44,299 nt of DNA from Dissophora ornata. Its lineage: Eukaryota; Mortierellomycota; Mortierellomycetes; Mortierellales; Mortierellaceae. Position 1 is the first letter of the stretch. Every line of letters starts with the position of its first letter. The translations under genes were made by a program, and so were the position numbers. The DNA lies in contig MU616764.1 of the NCBI GenBank assembly GCA_025201705.1, forward strand, positions 1 through 44,299, in the 5' to 3' direction. This document shows positions 21,331 to 31,500 of this stretch, piece by piece. The notes under the pieces were generated by a model. It ran no database searches and was not told where the DNA came from. It worked only from the letters and a program-made list of their open reading frames with translations.

Positions 21331-22806
21331 TTATGAAGTGAACGAGAGACGCAACTTCTCTAATTCTCCTACCACCACCAGCGCCTGGCTCTCCTCGTAT
21401 TCAACCACCCTCTCCACCTTCAAAAACTCCTGTCCTGTACGTCCACAACTGCTCCCATACTTGCATCGATAATCCAACTTTTCGAGAGGTCTCTGCAGGG
21501 CAGCATGGACATTCGAGTATGCGCCATGGTAGCCAGTAATCGTCTGATTGCGCTCTCCAAGGAATCGCACCACGTAATGCAGTGCTGTCCTCAACATTAC
21601 AATCCAAAACGCCAACCCACCGATTCCACTGGCTACGACACCTGGTTGTGTTGCGATCGAGATGATGTGCAGCTTAGGGGACGTATTGCCAGAGCTGTTA
21701 GTACTGGATACCATTGCAGCCTTGGATGCGGCTCGCGTGACCCGCCTGGCTGGGGTTGTAGCCCCACTGTTGGGCGTTGCCTCTGTGCACGATGTAGATT
21801 CTGGGGACGCGCCAGAGTGGAGGTCGGTTATTCCTGCTGCAATGCTGGAGGTCATATCTCTGGAGGAACCCGACGAAGATCCAATAGTGGACTGCTGTCC
21901 AGCCCAGACCTCGTTCAAGCGAATTGCTAAAAGATCTGTCACCCACTTTGAGGATTCGTAGGGCTGCTTGGAGTTCAGTCCTTGCCAGTCATCGTTTGAA
22001 AAGCTTCCTTTTTCTGCAGTCATGGAACTGGTCCAGATCACTCTTCCTGGATCTTCCTCAGTCTTGCTCATCAAATCTTCTAGCCCCTTGATCTATTTGA
22101 TGTGTAATAAATACAAACACAAAGCAAAAGTCAATGCATGGACGGGAAATCCTCTTGCTGTTGGTCCAGGTCCCAGAAGGTCACTGTACCATGAGATAGT
22201 GTCCAAACACATTGCAGGCCAAGACGTTTCCGATCCCATCCTCTGTGAGATGTTGCTTGGGCTGGACCAGGACATCGGAGCGTATGACGAGATCCATGGG
22301 TGCTACGAACAAGTCTACAAGCAATTTGCCCCACATTATACCGGCGGAAGGCAAGACTCCGGCGTTGCAAAACAGATAATCAATTCGCCGGTACTGATCT
22401 CGGATGCGCTGGTTGAAGGCCTGGACGGAGGCAACGCTGCCAACATCCACTAGTTCGATCTTGAGTTCTGGATGGTGGTACGGGTTGTTGATTTCCGCAT
22501 CGATGTCCTGGAGTCCATCCTCGTGCTTGCGCTTCTGCTGGAGAGCGTCAAAGTAGACATGCAGCTTGTTCAACGCCTCTTGCGCCCGGGTTTTGTTTCG
22601 ACAGGCGAGAATCACGGTGAGGGGATCGGGCGACTCTGCAACCAAGCGTTGTACAATTGCAAAGCCCACGCCTCTAGTTACGAACAAAAGGTACGATCCA
22701 ATAGTATAATCAGAAATAGGAAGGTGACACTGCTCGTGTTGTGTGCGACCGGAACAGCGACTTACGCATTGGCGCCAGTGATGATGGCTACTTTTCTTTC
22801 GATCAT
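21331..22806 (-). CDS. ERG27: Short-chain dehydrogenase, 3-ketosteroid reductase (Erg27/HSD17B7-like)
   Basis: Exons (complement) 22766-22806, 22190-22673, 21331-22092; 429 codons including the stop (428 residues). Erg27 reduces the C3 ketone of 4-demethylated sterol intermediates with NADPH in the ergosterol C4-demethylation complex at the ER. The cofactor motif TGANAGVG is at 10-17 and is split by intron 1. CNAG is followed by the family-typical loop. GNVLACNVFGHYLM precedes the RVIWTSS strand (Ser about 197-198), and the catalytic pair in YESSK is Y220/K224. After the active site comes a Ser/Thr-rich insertion (about 241-310) not needed for the SDR fold. The C-terminal part resumes with hydrophobic helices (GIGGLAFWIVMLRTALHYVV), as in membrane-associated Erg27. 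The start at 22806 gives MIERKVAIITGAN, the expected N-terminal strand. Confidence 0.88.
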
Positions 22807-23140
22807 TCAATTCAATTCGATTTGCTGAAACCGATTTGAGGGATGCGGAGGAGAGTGGAGCGATTAAAGGAATGAATGGGATGAATGGGAGAGGAAAGAA
22901 CAAAAAGACAAGATAGATATGGCGGTTTTCAGGCGCAAGGGATCCGGATTGGATCGTATGATTTTTTTATTACCCAACACTAATAGCTGACACGCAGGTC
23001 GAGCATGTGTGGCCAGGGCCAGTCTGTCAGGGCAATGATCGCAGCTTGTACTACGTTGCACAAAAGTCCGTGACAATCAAGACGACACGAAGAGATGTCC
23101 ACCCGGGATCCCACAGACACTACACCAACGACCCGTCCGT

Positions 23141-23580
23141 CTATTTGCCACCAGCATCACCCCGGACTGCGTTCGAGTTCATAAGGTTGGCGATATATTG
23201 CTGCAGCATCAGGTTCTCGTCCCGCTTCTTGTCATGTTCCTCGTGCACTGTCGCCACGCGTTTGAGCAGGTCTTGACAAGAGAAAAGAAACGAGTTTAGT
23301 CTTTGTGGCTAGCGCTACCTTGGTGTTCGGACAGTAAGGTGCCACAGCTGTACCTTTGAGTCCCTCTTGGAGCTCCAGCACTCTGCTGCATGATGAGGTT
23401 TCGAAATAGGATGTCGGCAAAAACTGGTAAGCACAAAGGAGCGGGAGGGAGGGAGCCGATGGAAAGCGAATTCGATGATCTGCACGGCCTCACTTACCCA
23501 GCCAGATCCTCACTCTCGTCCTTTCCATGGATAAGGTGAAAGGATGTAGATCCGATGTGGTTCATTGCTGCTCCATCCAT
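23141..23580 (-). CDS. SCOC-like short coiled-coil protein
   Basis: Exons (complement) 23498-23580, 23354-23385 and 23141-23271; 81 residues. Only splicing reveals it: the joined reading gives GRVLELQEGLKDLLKRVATV, then HEEHDKKRDENLMLQQYIAN and LMNSNAV. This matches the SCOCO domain pattern LELQ..L..L..RV..V.EE...L..EN..L.QYI.NLM. SCOC proteins are small Arl1/Arl3-binding Golgi proteins that also act in autophagy in animals; the function here is by family only. The middle exon is 32 nt. It faces the Fun30 gene across 434 bases of pyrimidine-rich intergenic DNA (23581-24014) that holds no other gene. Confidence 0.82.
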
Positions 23581-24014
23581 GGTGTCTGATGTGTTTAAGT
23601 GAGACATGCCATTGATGGTCGCTGTCCTACTGGTTGCAGACCACATCCGCTCAGCCACAGTGGTCCCTGTTTTTTTTTTTTTTGCGATATATCAATCATA
23701 ATCATACCTTCTCCCCTCTTTCTCTGCCTCCTCTTTCAACGTGTCTTTGTCTCCCTCCGTCTTCGCCTTCTTTCTCTCTCCCCTCCTTCTTCTCTCCTCG
23801 TTGCCTCATTGTCCTCTCTCCACTACTCAATACCCATCACCTGGCTTGGTCGAAAGCAAATACCTTTTGGGTGGGTGCTCCATGCACATGATTCCTTTTA
23901 GTGGCGCGTAAACACGAAGGATCAGAAACTACATCGCCATTCCAGATTCTGACCATAGACACATAGACACCCTTATAGGCTGGAACCTCGCACATATCCT
24001 TGACTACCAGTAAA

Positions 24015-27000
24015 ATGAGTGCCTTGCAACGACTGCAAGAGTTCCGTTTCAAAAAAATGCAAGAGTCCACCTCTGCGAATAGGAACGAGAGTCAGGCCAA
24101 TGTCACATCCAAGGCATCACCTTCCAATGGTACTCCGAGCAGTAGTAGCAGAGGACTCGGCAAAGAACCCACCATAATCGTCCTGGACTCGCCTACCACC
24201 GAACTAGAGTCCCAGAGCGACATCGATCTTCGAAAGGGCGTCAAGAAAATGACTACAGGATCGCCAAGACCTTCCACTCCTTCGGATCGTGCGTCCAGCA
24301 GTAACGGATCCGCTTCAGCAATGCCGCTTTCAAAGTTGCCTAACTCCACCTCAACCAAAACAAATACTCCTGCCTCTATGCACCAGATCAAACTTCCGTT
24401 CAAACGGGTCACAGTTTCAGCCCAGGATATTGAAGAGGACACTCTGTTTGGCAGCGACCACAGCCTCAGCAGTCCAGGGCAGAGCGACGATGACAATGTT
24501 GTCATGTCAGAAAGCCGCAGTTCCAACAGCAGCAAGAGTAGCAGTGGCCATGTGCCCTCAGAGCACTCTCAAACCAAGCGTCAAATCATTGGCAGTGACG
24601 AGGATGATACAGGAGGGGCCAAGTCCAGGAGGAGACTCTTTCGTAAGGATGAAGTGGGACGCGATTTGTCATCCGAAGCACCAAAGCGCCGGCGACTAGT
24701 GAAGCGGACGGTACTCGATTCGGAAGATGAAGCAGAGCAAACATCAGGATCCGGGCCAGTGACCATTCAAATATCTGACGATGAGCTCCAAAACACAGAC
24801 ACCTTTGACCAAATTCTCGCACAGCTTCAGAACATATTTCCGGATACGCCCTTCAAGGATCTAAAGAAAGCACTAGATGATTCTCATGGCGACTTCGCGA
24901 CCGCTGCAAGCAAACTTGTTTCTCGCTCATCGTCGCAGCTGCTCGATTTGACACCCGAATTCAAGGAGAAGGTCGACTTTAGGAAATCTTTTACATCAAG
25001 TACTCTCAAGAAAGATGGCCGACTCCCTCATTTGCCGCTAAACCCTGCTCCGTCACCGTCATTGTCAGCCAAGATAAAAAGAACTGCTAGCAACTCTGAT
25101 GACAGTGATGATTCATCTGACGGCGGCCATAATGATTATAAATCTCAGGACCGTAAGGAAGAGAGGGCGTTCCGATTCTTTAACAAAGCGTCGGTACAAG
25201 AACTGCAGGAACTGAGTGGATGCTCGGAGAACCAAGCAAATGGAGTGATTGGCCTGAGACCCTTCGACAATTTTGATCAGCTCTGTGTAATGCTGCGCAA
25301 CACTAAAGGAGTTGGCGAGAAAATTGTTAATAACTATTTGACAACATCAGACGCCATTCTCGCAGTCGACATGATGTTAACGACTGTGGATCAGGTGCGC
25401 GAGGATCTCGCGGCCACGCTTCACGTCTGGTGTGGTGATGAAAACGGAAAGATCCATGAAAAAGCGACCTCCAGTAACAGCATGGAAGTAATCGACAAGA
25501 GCAAAAGCAATGAATTTTCGATTGCCGGTAGTAGCGATGGTGACGACGACGATGGCGATTCTGAACCGGGTGTGGAACTGCTGGAGATCGATGCCGAAAA
25601 GGTTGGGCAAACTGAAGCGGGCAAGGAAGCGATGAAGGGATTTATAAGCGTGCAGCCAAGTAACATGGCTCCAGGTTTCAAGCTTAAGGGCTATCAACTT
25701 CTTGGGGTCAACTGGCTGGCGCTTTTATGGCGCAAAGGACTCTCCGGCATCCTTGCTGACGAGGTGAGTTTGTGTTGTGTCTTATTAATGCGACTTTATG
25801 AGGGTGTGATTATCAATCGACTATGACCTCACAACTGATCGCTTTGACTCTCCTTTTTAGATGGGTCTTGGAAAGACAGCCCAAGTGATTGCATTTTTGG
25901 CCCATCTTTTAGAGAAACAGGAGAATGGCCCTTTTCTGATCATTGTGCCAGCATCGACACTGTCAAACTGGATGCGCGAATTCGAAAAGTTTTGCCCGAC
26001 GCTCGATGTTAGAGCCTACTATGGAAAGCAGAAGGATCGCGAGGAACTGCGTCAGGAACTGACTGACGATGACTCGTACAACGCCATCGTTACGACGTAT
26101 ACAATAGCCACGGGCAACAACGACGAACGCAAGTTTTTAAACCGTCGGCGCTTCAAAGGGATTATCCTAGACGAGGGGCACATGCTCAAAAACTGCACGA
26201 GTGTGCGTTACAAGCAACTGATGTCGATCAAAACTGACTTTCGGCTGTTGCTAACTGGAACGCCACTGCAAAACAATCTCGAAGAACTATTGTCACTACT
26301 CATCTTCATTATGCCGAAGCTCTTTGCAGAGCATGAAGAGGTACTGAGGACAATGTTCAAGGTCAAGGTTGATGCCATGAGTGGAAAGAGCACTCTACTC
26401 TCGCAGGAACGAATTGTCCGAGCGCGACACATGATTGCGCCATTTGTTCTGCGAAGGAAAAAGACGCATGTTCTAAAGGATCTACCACAGAAAGTTGAAC
26501 GTGTTGTGTATTGCGATCTTCATCCAGCCCAACGTGTGCTCTACGATATGATCATGTCGAGCTCTGCACTTCAGGAGTCTCTACAAGATTCGGTGGAAGA
26601 TATCCCAGATGTAATCGAACTGGACAGCATGGACCCTCAGGCCAAGTCGCGTGCAGCAAAGAAAGGCAATACCAAGAAGGCGGCTGCGGCTTCCAAACGG
26701 AGCGCGAACGAGTTCGCGAATATACTGATGCAACTGCGAAAGGCAGCCGACCATCCGATGCTCTTCAGGGAGCTGTACACGGATGATAAGCTAAAAACGA
26801 TGGCCAAGGCCATCACAAACGAGCCTGAGTTTTGCGACTCGAACATTAAGTTCGTCGAGGAGGACATGTCGGTGATGACAGACTTTGAACTCCACCGACT
26901 ATGCAAGCAATATAAGGTAGATCTTATGTCTCCATGGTTTTGGGTGGCATATCGATATGTTCCGGGAGACTGATTCTCTCGCCGCGCCATTTGAATGCAT

Positions 27001-27785
27001 TTTATACAGAGCGTAAATAGGTTTGCCCTACCGGGAGATCCGTGGATGCATGCTGGCAAAGTGCAGGAGCTGGAACGACTTCTTCCAAAACTTATCAACA
27101 AGGACAAGTCTAGGATTCTGATCTTTTCGCAGTTTACGATGGTCCTTGACATTCTTGAATCGATCCTTAAGACTATGAACCTCAAATATCTGCGCATGGA
27201 TGGAGCAACCAAGGTTGAGGACCGTCAGCCCTTGATCGATTCATTCAATGACGATGAGAGCCACAAGGTCTTTTTGCTGTCGACAAAGGCGGGAGGATTT
27301 GGTATTAATTTGACTGGAGCAAACGTCGTTATTATGTACGATCTGGATTATAACCCTCATAATGACAAGCAGGCCGAGGACCGTGCTCATCGTAAGTGCA
27401 AAATATCCTATGGCATAAGAGATGATAACGCATAGAAAACGACTGGTAATAGCCATGTTGCTGATACCTCTTTGGTTATCCCAATTTATCATCAATCACA
27501 GGTGTAGGACAGACAAGAGAGGTTGAGGTTATAAAGCTGATTTCTAAGAATACGATAGAGGAACAAATCCTTCAGCTGGCAAATCTCAAACTGAAACTGG
27601 ACCAGCACGTCAGCCAGGATGAATCTACTGCAACGAACAAGACATCGGACTCCACATCGTCCTCAGGGTCTTCAACCCCAAGCGCCGGAATCTTGAGTTT
27701 AATCAAGAGAAACTTGAAGGCTTCTGTCGTTACCCAACAAGATTTGGTCTCTAGATTGAGCGATGGTGTAAATGGGCAGAAGTAG
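24015..27785 (+). CDS. FUN30: Fun30/SMARCAD1-family SNF2 chromatin remodeller with CUE domain
   Basis: Exons 24015-25763, 25861-26916, 27010-27391, 27502-27785; 1156 residues. These ATPases slide or exchange nucleosomes and act in heterochromatin maintenance and DNA end resection. The N-terminus is Ser-rich, with basic KRRRLVKR-type nuclear signals near residue 233. A CUE-type ubiquitin-binding fold lies at about 265-305 (FDQILAQLQNIFPDTPFKDL). The family-specific region RFFNKASVQELQELSGCSEN lies at about 386-440. The helicase begins at GYQLLGVNWL (about 558). Walker A MGLGKT (584-589) starts at the first codon of exon 2. The Walker B motif is DEGH (about 687-690), the variant typical of this subfamily, and LLTGTPLQNN follows. 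The helicase C lobe shows LLSTKAGGFGINLTGANVV and DRAHRVGQTR, the latter joined by the last splice. The ATG at 24015 gives MSALQRLQEFRF. Confidence 0.95.
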
Positions 27786-28426
27786 GAGAGCGAAGGCAGA
27801 GCGAAAGCTGGGGTCACCTAGACAGAGACGAAGCCGACGACGATGGCTGGATCGTCAGTCCAGCCATAAGCCATCGGACTCTCTTAATTCCATTCACAAA
27901 TCGCTTTAGAGCTATCAGGATAGCACGTCCTATCCCCAAGCATCTGCATAAATTGAAAAACTGCTATGCCTCCCCTCCACTGTTTAGACCATATGATTGT
28001 GGACTATGACGTGAGGCTGTTGTAATGACGTGGATGTGTAACTGTAAGTCTTGTCCCGGAGGAGACCACGCGCGGCCATTTAGGCGTTGGTAATGTTGCG
28101 ATGGGGGGAGAAGGAAGGGAAGTGCAGAGAGAAGACGTCTTGTTTAACTCCAACCTTGGCCAATGTATTTGCACAGGATCCCTAGTTAGGTAAAGTATAT
28201 AAATCTATGCAAGTTTCATAACCGCACTTTGGCACTGAGTGCAATCCTCCGCCGTACTTGGACCGTGAAGGTGTGGTTCATCATAGGATTGTGGTCCTTG
28301 CTGCCTTCTTTTTTTCGCGTTGTGGACGCGTTTTCGCGCGTGGCTTTGAAAGACGAGGCAGTCACGGGGGTGCTAAAATGCTCCACTAGTATCATTCCAA
28401 TGCCATTCAACCCCTTTTACTTCGAC
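27786..28426. other. Intergenic region upstream of elongin C
   Basis: 641 bases. The frame of elongin C stays open upstream to about 28229 but has no ATG before 28400. No other feature is seen. Confidence 0.5.
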
Positions 28427-29283
28427 ATGGCGGCATTGACACCAATGGAAAGCGAATATGTCACGCTTGAAAGCTCTGATGGCTTCCAGTTTATAGTCCA
28501 CCGCGAGGCTGCTATGCTCTCCGGCACTATCAGAAATATGCTCTCCAGCGCAGGTAACAATATACTCCCAGACAAATTTGGTGGCGCAACAAGTCTGACA
28601 GACTGACTGCCCCCGAGAGTCTGAAATCACGTTGCCATTGACCACTGGAGTTTGCCATGTGTCTAACGCTGTCTTTACGGATTCGGGGATATTTTGTTTC
28701 CGCAACAGGCCAATTCACAGAGTCGACAGAAGGAGTTATTCATTTCAGGGACATAAAGTAAGCAAGTTAGTTCGCAGGGTTGCAGTTTCAGAATAGCGTC
28801 ACAGCTGCACCTTGACATGCTAGAGTGCTTCTTCAACAATTTGAGGATTGGCATTCGTATTTAAAATATTTATTATTCTCAACAACAAGGTCAATCTCTA
28901 TTTCAATGAAATGATTCTGAGAACTAATATTCTCACCCTCTCATCATCTGAATTACAGGGCTGTTATATTGGAGAAAGTCTGCAAGTATTGGTACTACAA
29001 GGTAACTGGGCTTTACATCCATCTTGTTAAAACACGAGTTATAGAAGCTCCCACTTAATACAATGTCTATGTGTACGTTTCTTTATATTAGGCTCGCCAC
29101 CTAAACTCAGTGTCTGAGATCCCACACTTTGATATCGAACCCGAATACGCGCTGGAAACACTCATGGCTGCCGACTTTTTAGACAGTATGTTTCTTAACT
29201 AACGTGGTTAGGATGTAATGAGATGCTTACGATAGTCGCTGACTTCATTGTTTTCCTCTTTTTACGTTGCTGCGATAGCATAA
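28427..29283 (+). CDS. ELC1: Elongin C
   Basis: Exons 28427-28553, 28709-28757, 28959-29001, 29092-29185, 29279-29283; 105 residues, near the usual 100-112. It is a BTB/Skp1-fold adaptor of cullin-RING ubiquitin ligases and, in fungi, a partner of elongin A in removal of stalled RNA polymerase II. The family run is complete: EYVTLESSDGFQFIVHREAA, MLSGTIRNMLSSAGQF, ILEKVCKYWYYK, and EIPHFDIEPEYALETLMAA then DFLD. The last coding exon would be only 5 nt (CA plus the TAA stop), ending DFLDT. If the last intron is retained the protein ends DFLDSMFLN. An in-frame ATG at 28400 could add nine residues; 28427 was chosen as the closer match to known N-termini. The end lies 97 bases from the stop of the convergent dynactin gene. 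Confidence 0.9.
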
Positions 29284-29380
29284 ATCATGTTTGCTCATTC
29301 AATACAATTACTACTTCTCTCAATACACTTTATCGATACATTTTAAGCAATGGACTTGCGAGAAAGCTGCTCTCTGACTT

Positions 29381-31225
29381 TTATGTGGCTAACGTGGGAA
29401 CCGCATCCCCGAAGCCGATAATAGTCCAAAAGGCGACCGTTTTGTCAACATACTCTGTCTCCGGTGCTGGGTTGGACCCGCTAACGACGAGTTGTGATCC
29501 TAAGGCAGGTGATCCTGTCTCTGATTGCGTCTTTGGCGTCTTGAATGTGAATGTTACGAATAGTGGAATCTAAGGAAACGACAAGAAAAGGATTTGATAT
29601 TGAGCGATATGAATGTCGCACACATGAATTACAAACAACACACGTTGGCAAACTACCTTAATTTCCCCAGCAGCGACCGGGGTGATGTCCAATGCGATGC
29701 TCGTGGAATTGGCTGTCTTTTCATGGACATCATCCTGGGCATATCCTGGCGCTGCACCGATGGTTCCCACCTCATACTCCCAAACCTCATTGAAGGGCGA
29801 TATGGTAAAGGTTGGTGAACGGATGTGAACTCCGTGGTGGGGTTGAGCATTATCGCCGTACTGGACTGACACGAGGGCCTCCTCGTGCCGTGGGTTTGTG
29901 AAACGAAGAATAACACGCGAAAGCGTTTGGACGATCATCGGCTGAATACTGACAATAGTGATGTTCGGGATCTGGTTCAAGGCGACAAGGTTGATCTTAA
30001 ATCGTATGGACTGGGCCTTCTGCTCCGGATTGACAAGGATATGACGACAGGTTCGACATCTCCTCGACTTTTTGATTCGCAGATGTATCCTCTTGGGCTG
30101 GAGCCTTTCCGGTGAATAGGGCTGTTTCTGTAGATGCCCCAACCTTTGCCTCATGGTAGTGGTCTGGCTCAGGTTGACAACAGACATGAGCTTGTCAAGG
30201 TTCTCAGTGTCCTCCATCACCTGGACTGCAGGCACGTAGTGCGCGATGTCGTCGCTCGATTTCGATCGATGGCTCGGCGAGGCGACATATCGCAGGGAGC
30301 CAGATTGAATTGATGAAAGCAAGGAAGTTGTGAGGCCTGGTTTCAGACGGAAGTACTTTTCCAGATGGTCCTTTAGTCGTCCAAACTCCATGACGTCTGG
30401 CGAGGACTCTTCTTGCTTCTGAAGTTGGGCTTATGTACCATAATAGAAGCAGCAGACATGTTAGTTATGAACATTGAGCTATTGAATTCATTAATACAGG
30501 GCTGTATTGGATATTCTCACCTGCAAGTCCAGTAGGCTTTTCGAATGTCATGTTGATCGACTGTGAGTTCCACTGGCACACATTGCAAATGAGATGGTAT
30601 TGTCCATAGGCTGTAGCGCCACCCGGAAACTGGCCTGCGTCTGGATCCTCGGAAACGACAGAGAGTGTATTTTGGCATATCGGACACTCGAAGCAATTGC
30701 GAGAGCACCTGCCAACAAACGAATTGCATATGATTAATAAAAATTTCGCACACGGAAGGCAAGAACGTGATTTTGACACGAATGTCCGTATTGATTGCCT
30801 TACTTGTGCTTCTCTGACTTGACACTTGCTGTTGGGACATCAAACAGACAGTTGGGGCAGTAGTAACAGACTATCTCATCCTGCGTACACATGGGACAGC
30901 GTATCTCGTCGCATGAGTCGCAAAAATAGAGGCGGGACAAGGACTTGGACCCATGGATGTCTGAGGTATTGCCCGAGGCGTGGACTTCTGCCAAAGACTT
31001 TGTCCTATCGCAGTGCGCATGGTAAGAGGGGTGACTTCCTGATGCTGAAGAAGGGACAAGCTCTGTCGACGTTGTCTGCTGTTGTTGTTGCTGCTGTTGC
31101 TCCTGTGATGCCGCGTCGGTCCCTGGGCTTGGCTTGGACGGTCCTGGGCTGGAGCACAGACATCGGTAGTGCACAAACGGTTGCCTCACTGGACCTTGTC
31201 CGGGTGGTGCATTGATGGCAAGCAT
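29381..31225 (-). CDS. DCTN4: Dynactin subunit p62 / DCTN4
   Basis: Exons (complement) 30804-31225, 30521-30708, 29657-30429, 29381-29569; 523 residues. p62 caps the pointed end of the dynactin filament, helping dynein bind cargo and the nuclear or cortical membrane. Zinc-binding cysteine pairs in the N-terminal half are typical: YRCLCSS, LYFCDSCDEIRCPMC, CYYCPNCLFDVP, HKCSRNCFECPICQNTL and ICNVCQWNS. The family segment MTFEKPTGLA leads into AQLQKQEESSPDVMEFGRLK at the splice. The second half contains the RIKKSRRCRTCRHILVNPE zinc ribbon and the beta-rich domain ending with IPLFVTFTFKTP and FWTIIGFGDA. A poly-Gln run (about residues 43-50) interrupts the first cysteine region. Splice phases all agree. 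The plus-strand open frame at 29223-29573 is the shadow of the last exon. Confidence 0.93.
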
Positions 31226-31500
31226 TTTTATGAAGACTCCTCCCTGTGTCTTTTGTCAGCAAGCGGAATTCGATACTTGCAGTTGATGAATGATTCGACA
31301 AATGGATGAGGAGAAGACGAGAAAGAGAGAGGAGAAAGGAGAAGACAGGGAGGGCGTCGTGCCGTGCCTCGTGACGTATGAGATGCGACGATTGTTTTCA
31401 TCGTTCATCTTGGCTTCGCGGCTCTCATGCTTTCGTTTAACGTCCCCATCATTCAAAGGGAAGAAAGAACCACACGCTAACATATCGGATCGATTCCGCT
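31226..31500. promoter_or_regulatory. Divergent promoter shared by DCTN4 and HEATR5/Laa1
   Basis: 275 bases separate the two start codons. The stretch 31300-31360 is purine-rich on the plus strand (GA-rich), which is pyrimidine-rich toward DCTN4. No TATA box was noted. Confidence 0.6.

Noticed and set aside
28229..28426. In-frame 66-codon upstream extension of elongin C with a hydrophobic stretch
   Set aside because: No ATG in the first 57 codons and elongin C has no such extension; only a nine-residue extension from 28400 remains possible.
29223..29573. 116-codon plus-strand open frame after elongin C
   Set aside because: It is the antisense of the last dynactin p62 exon, whose minus-strand reading joins in phase and matches the family.
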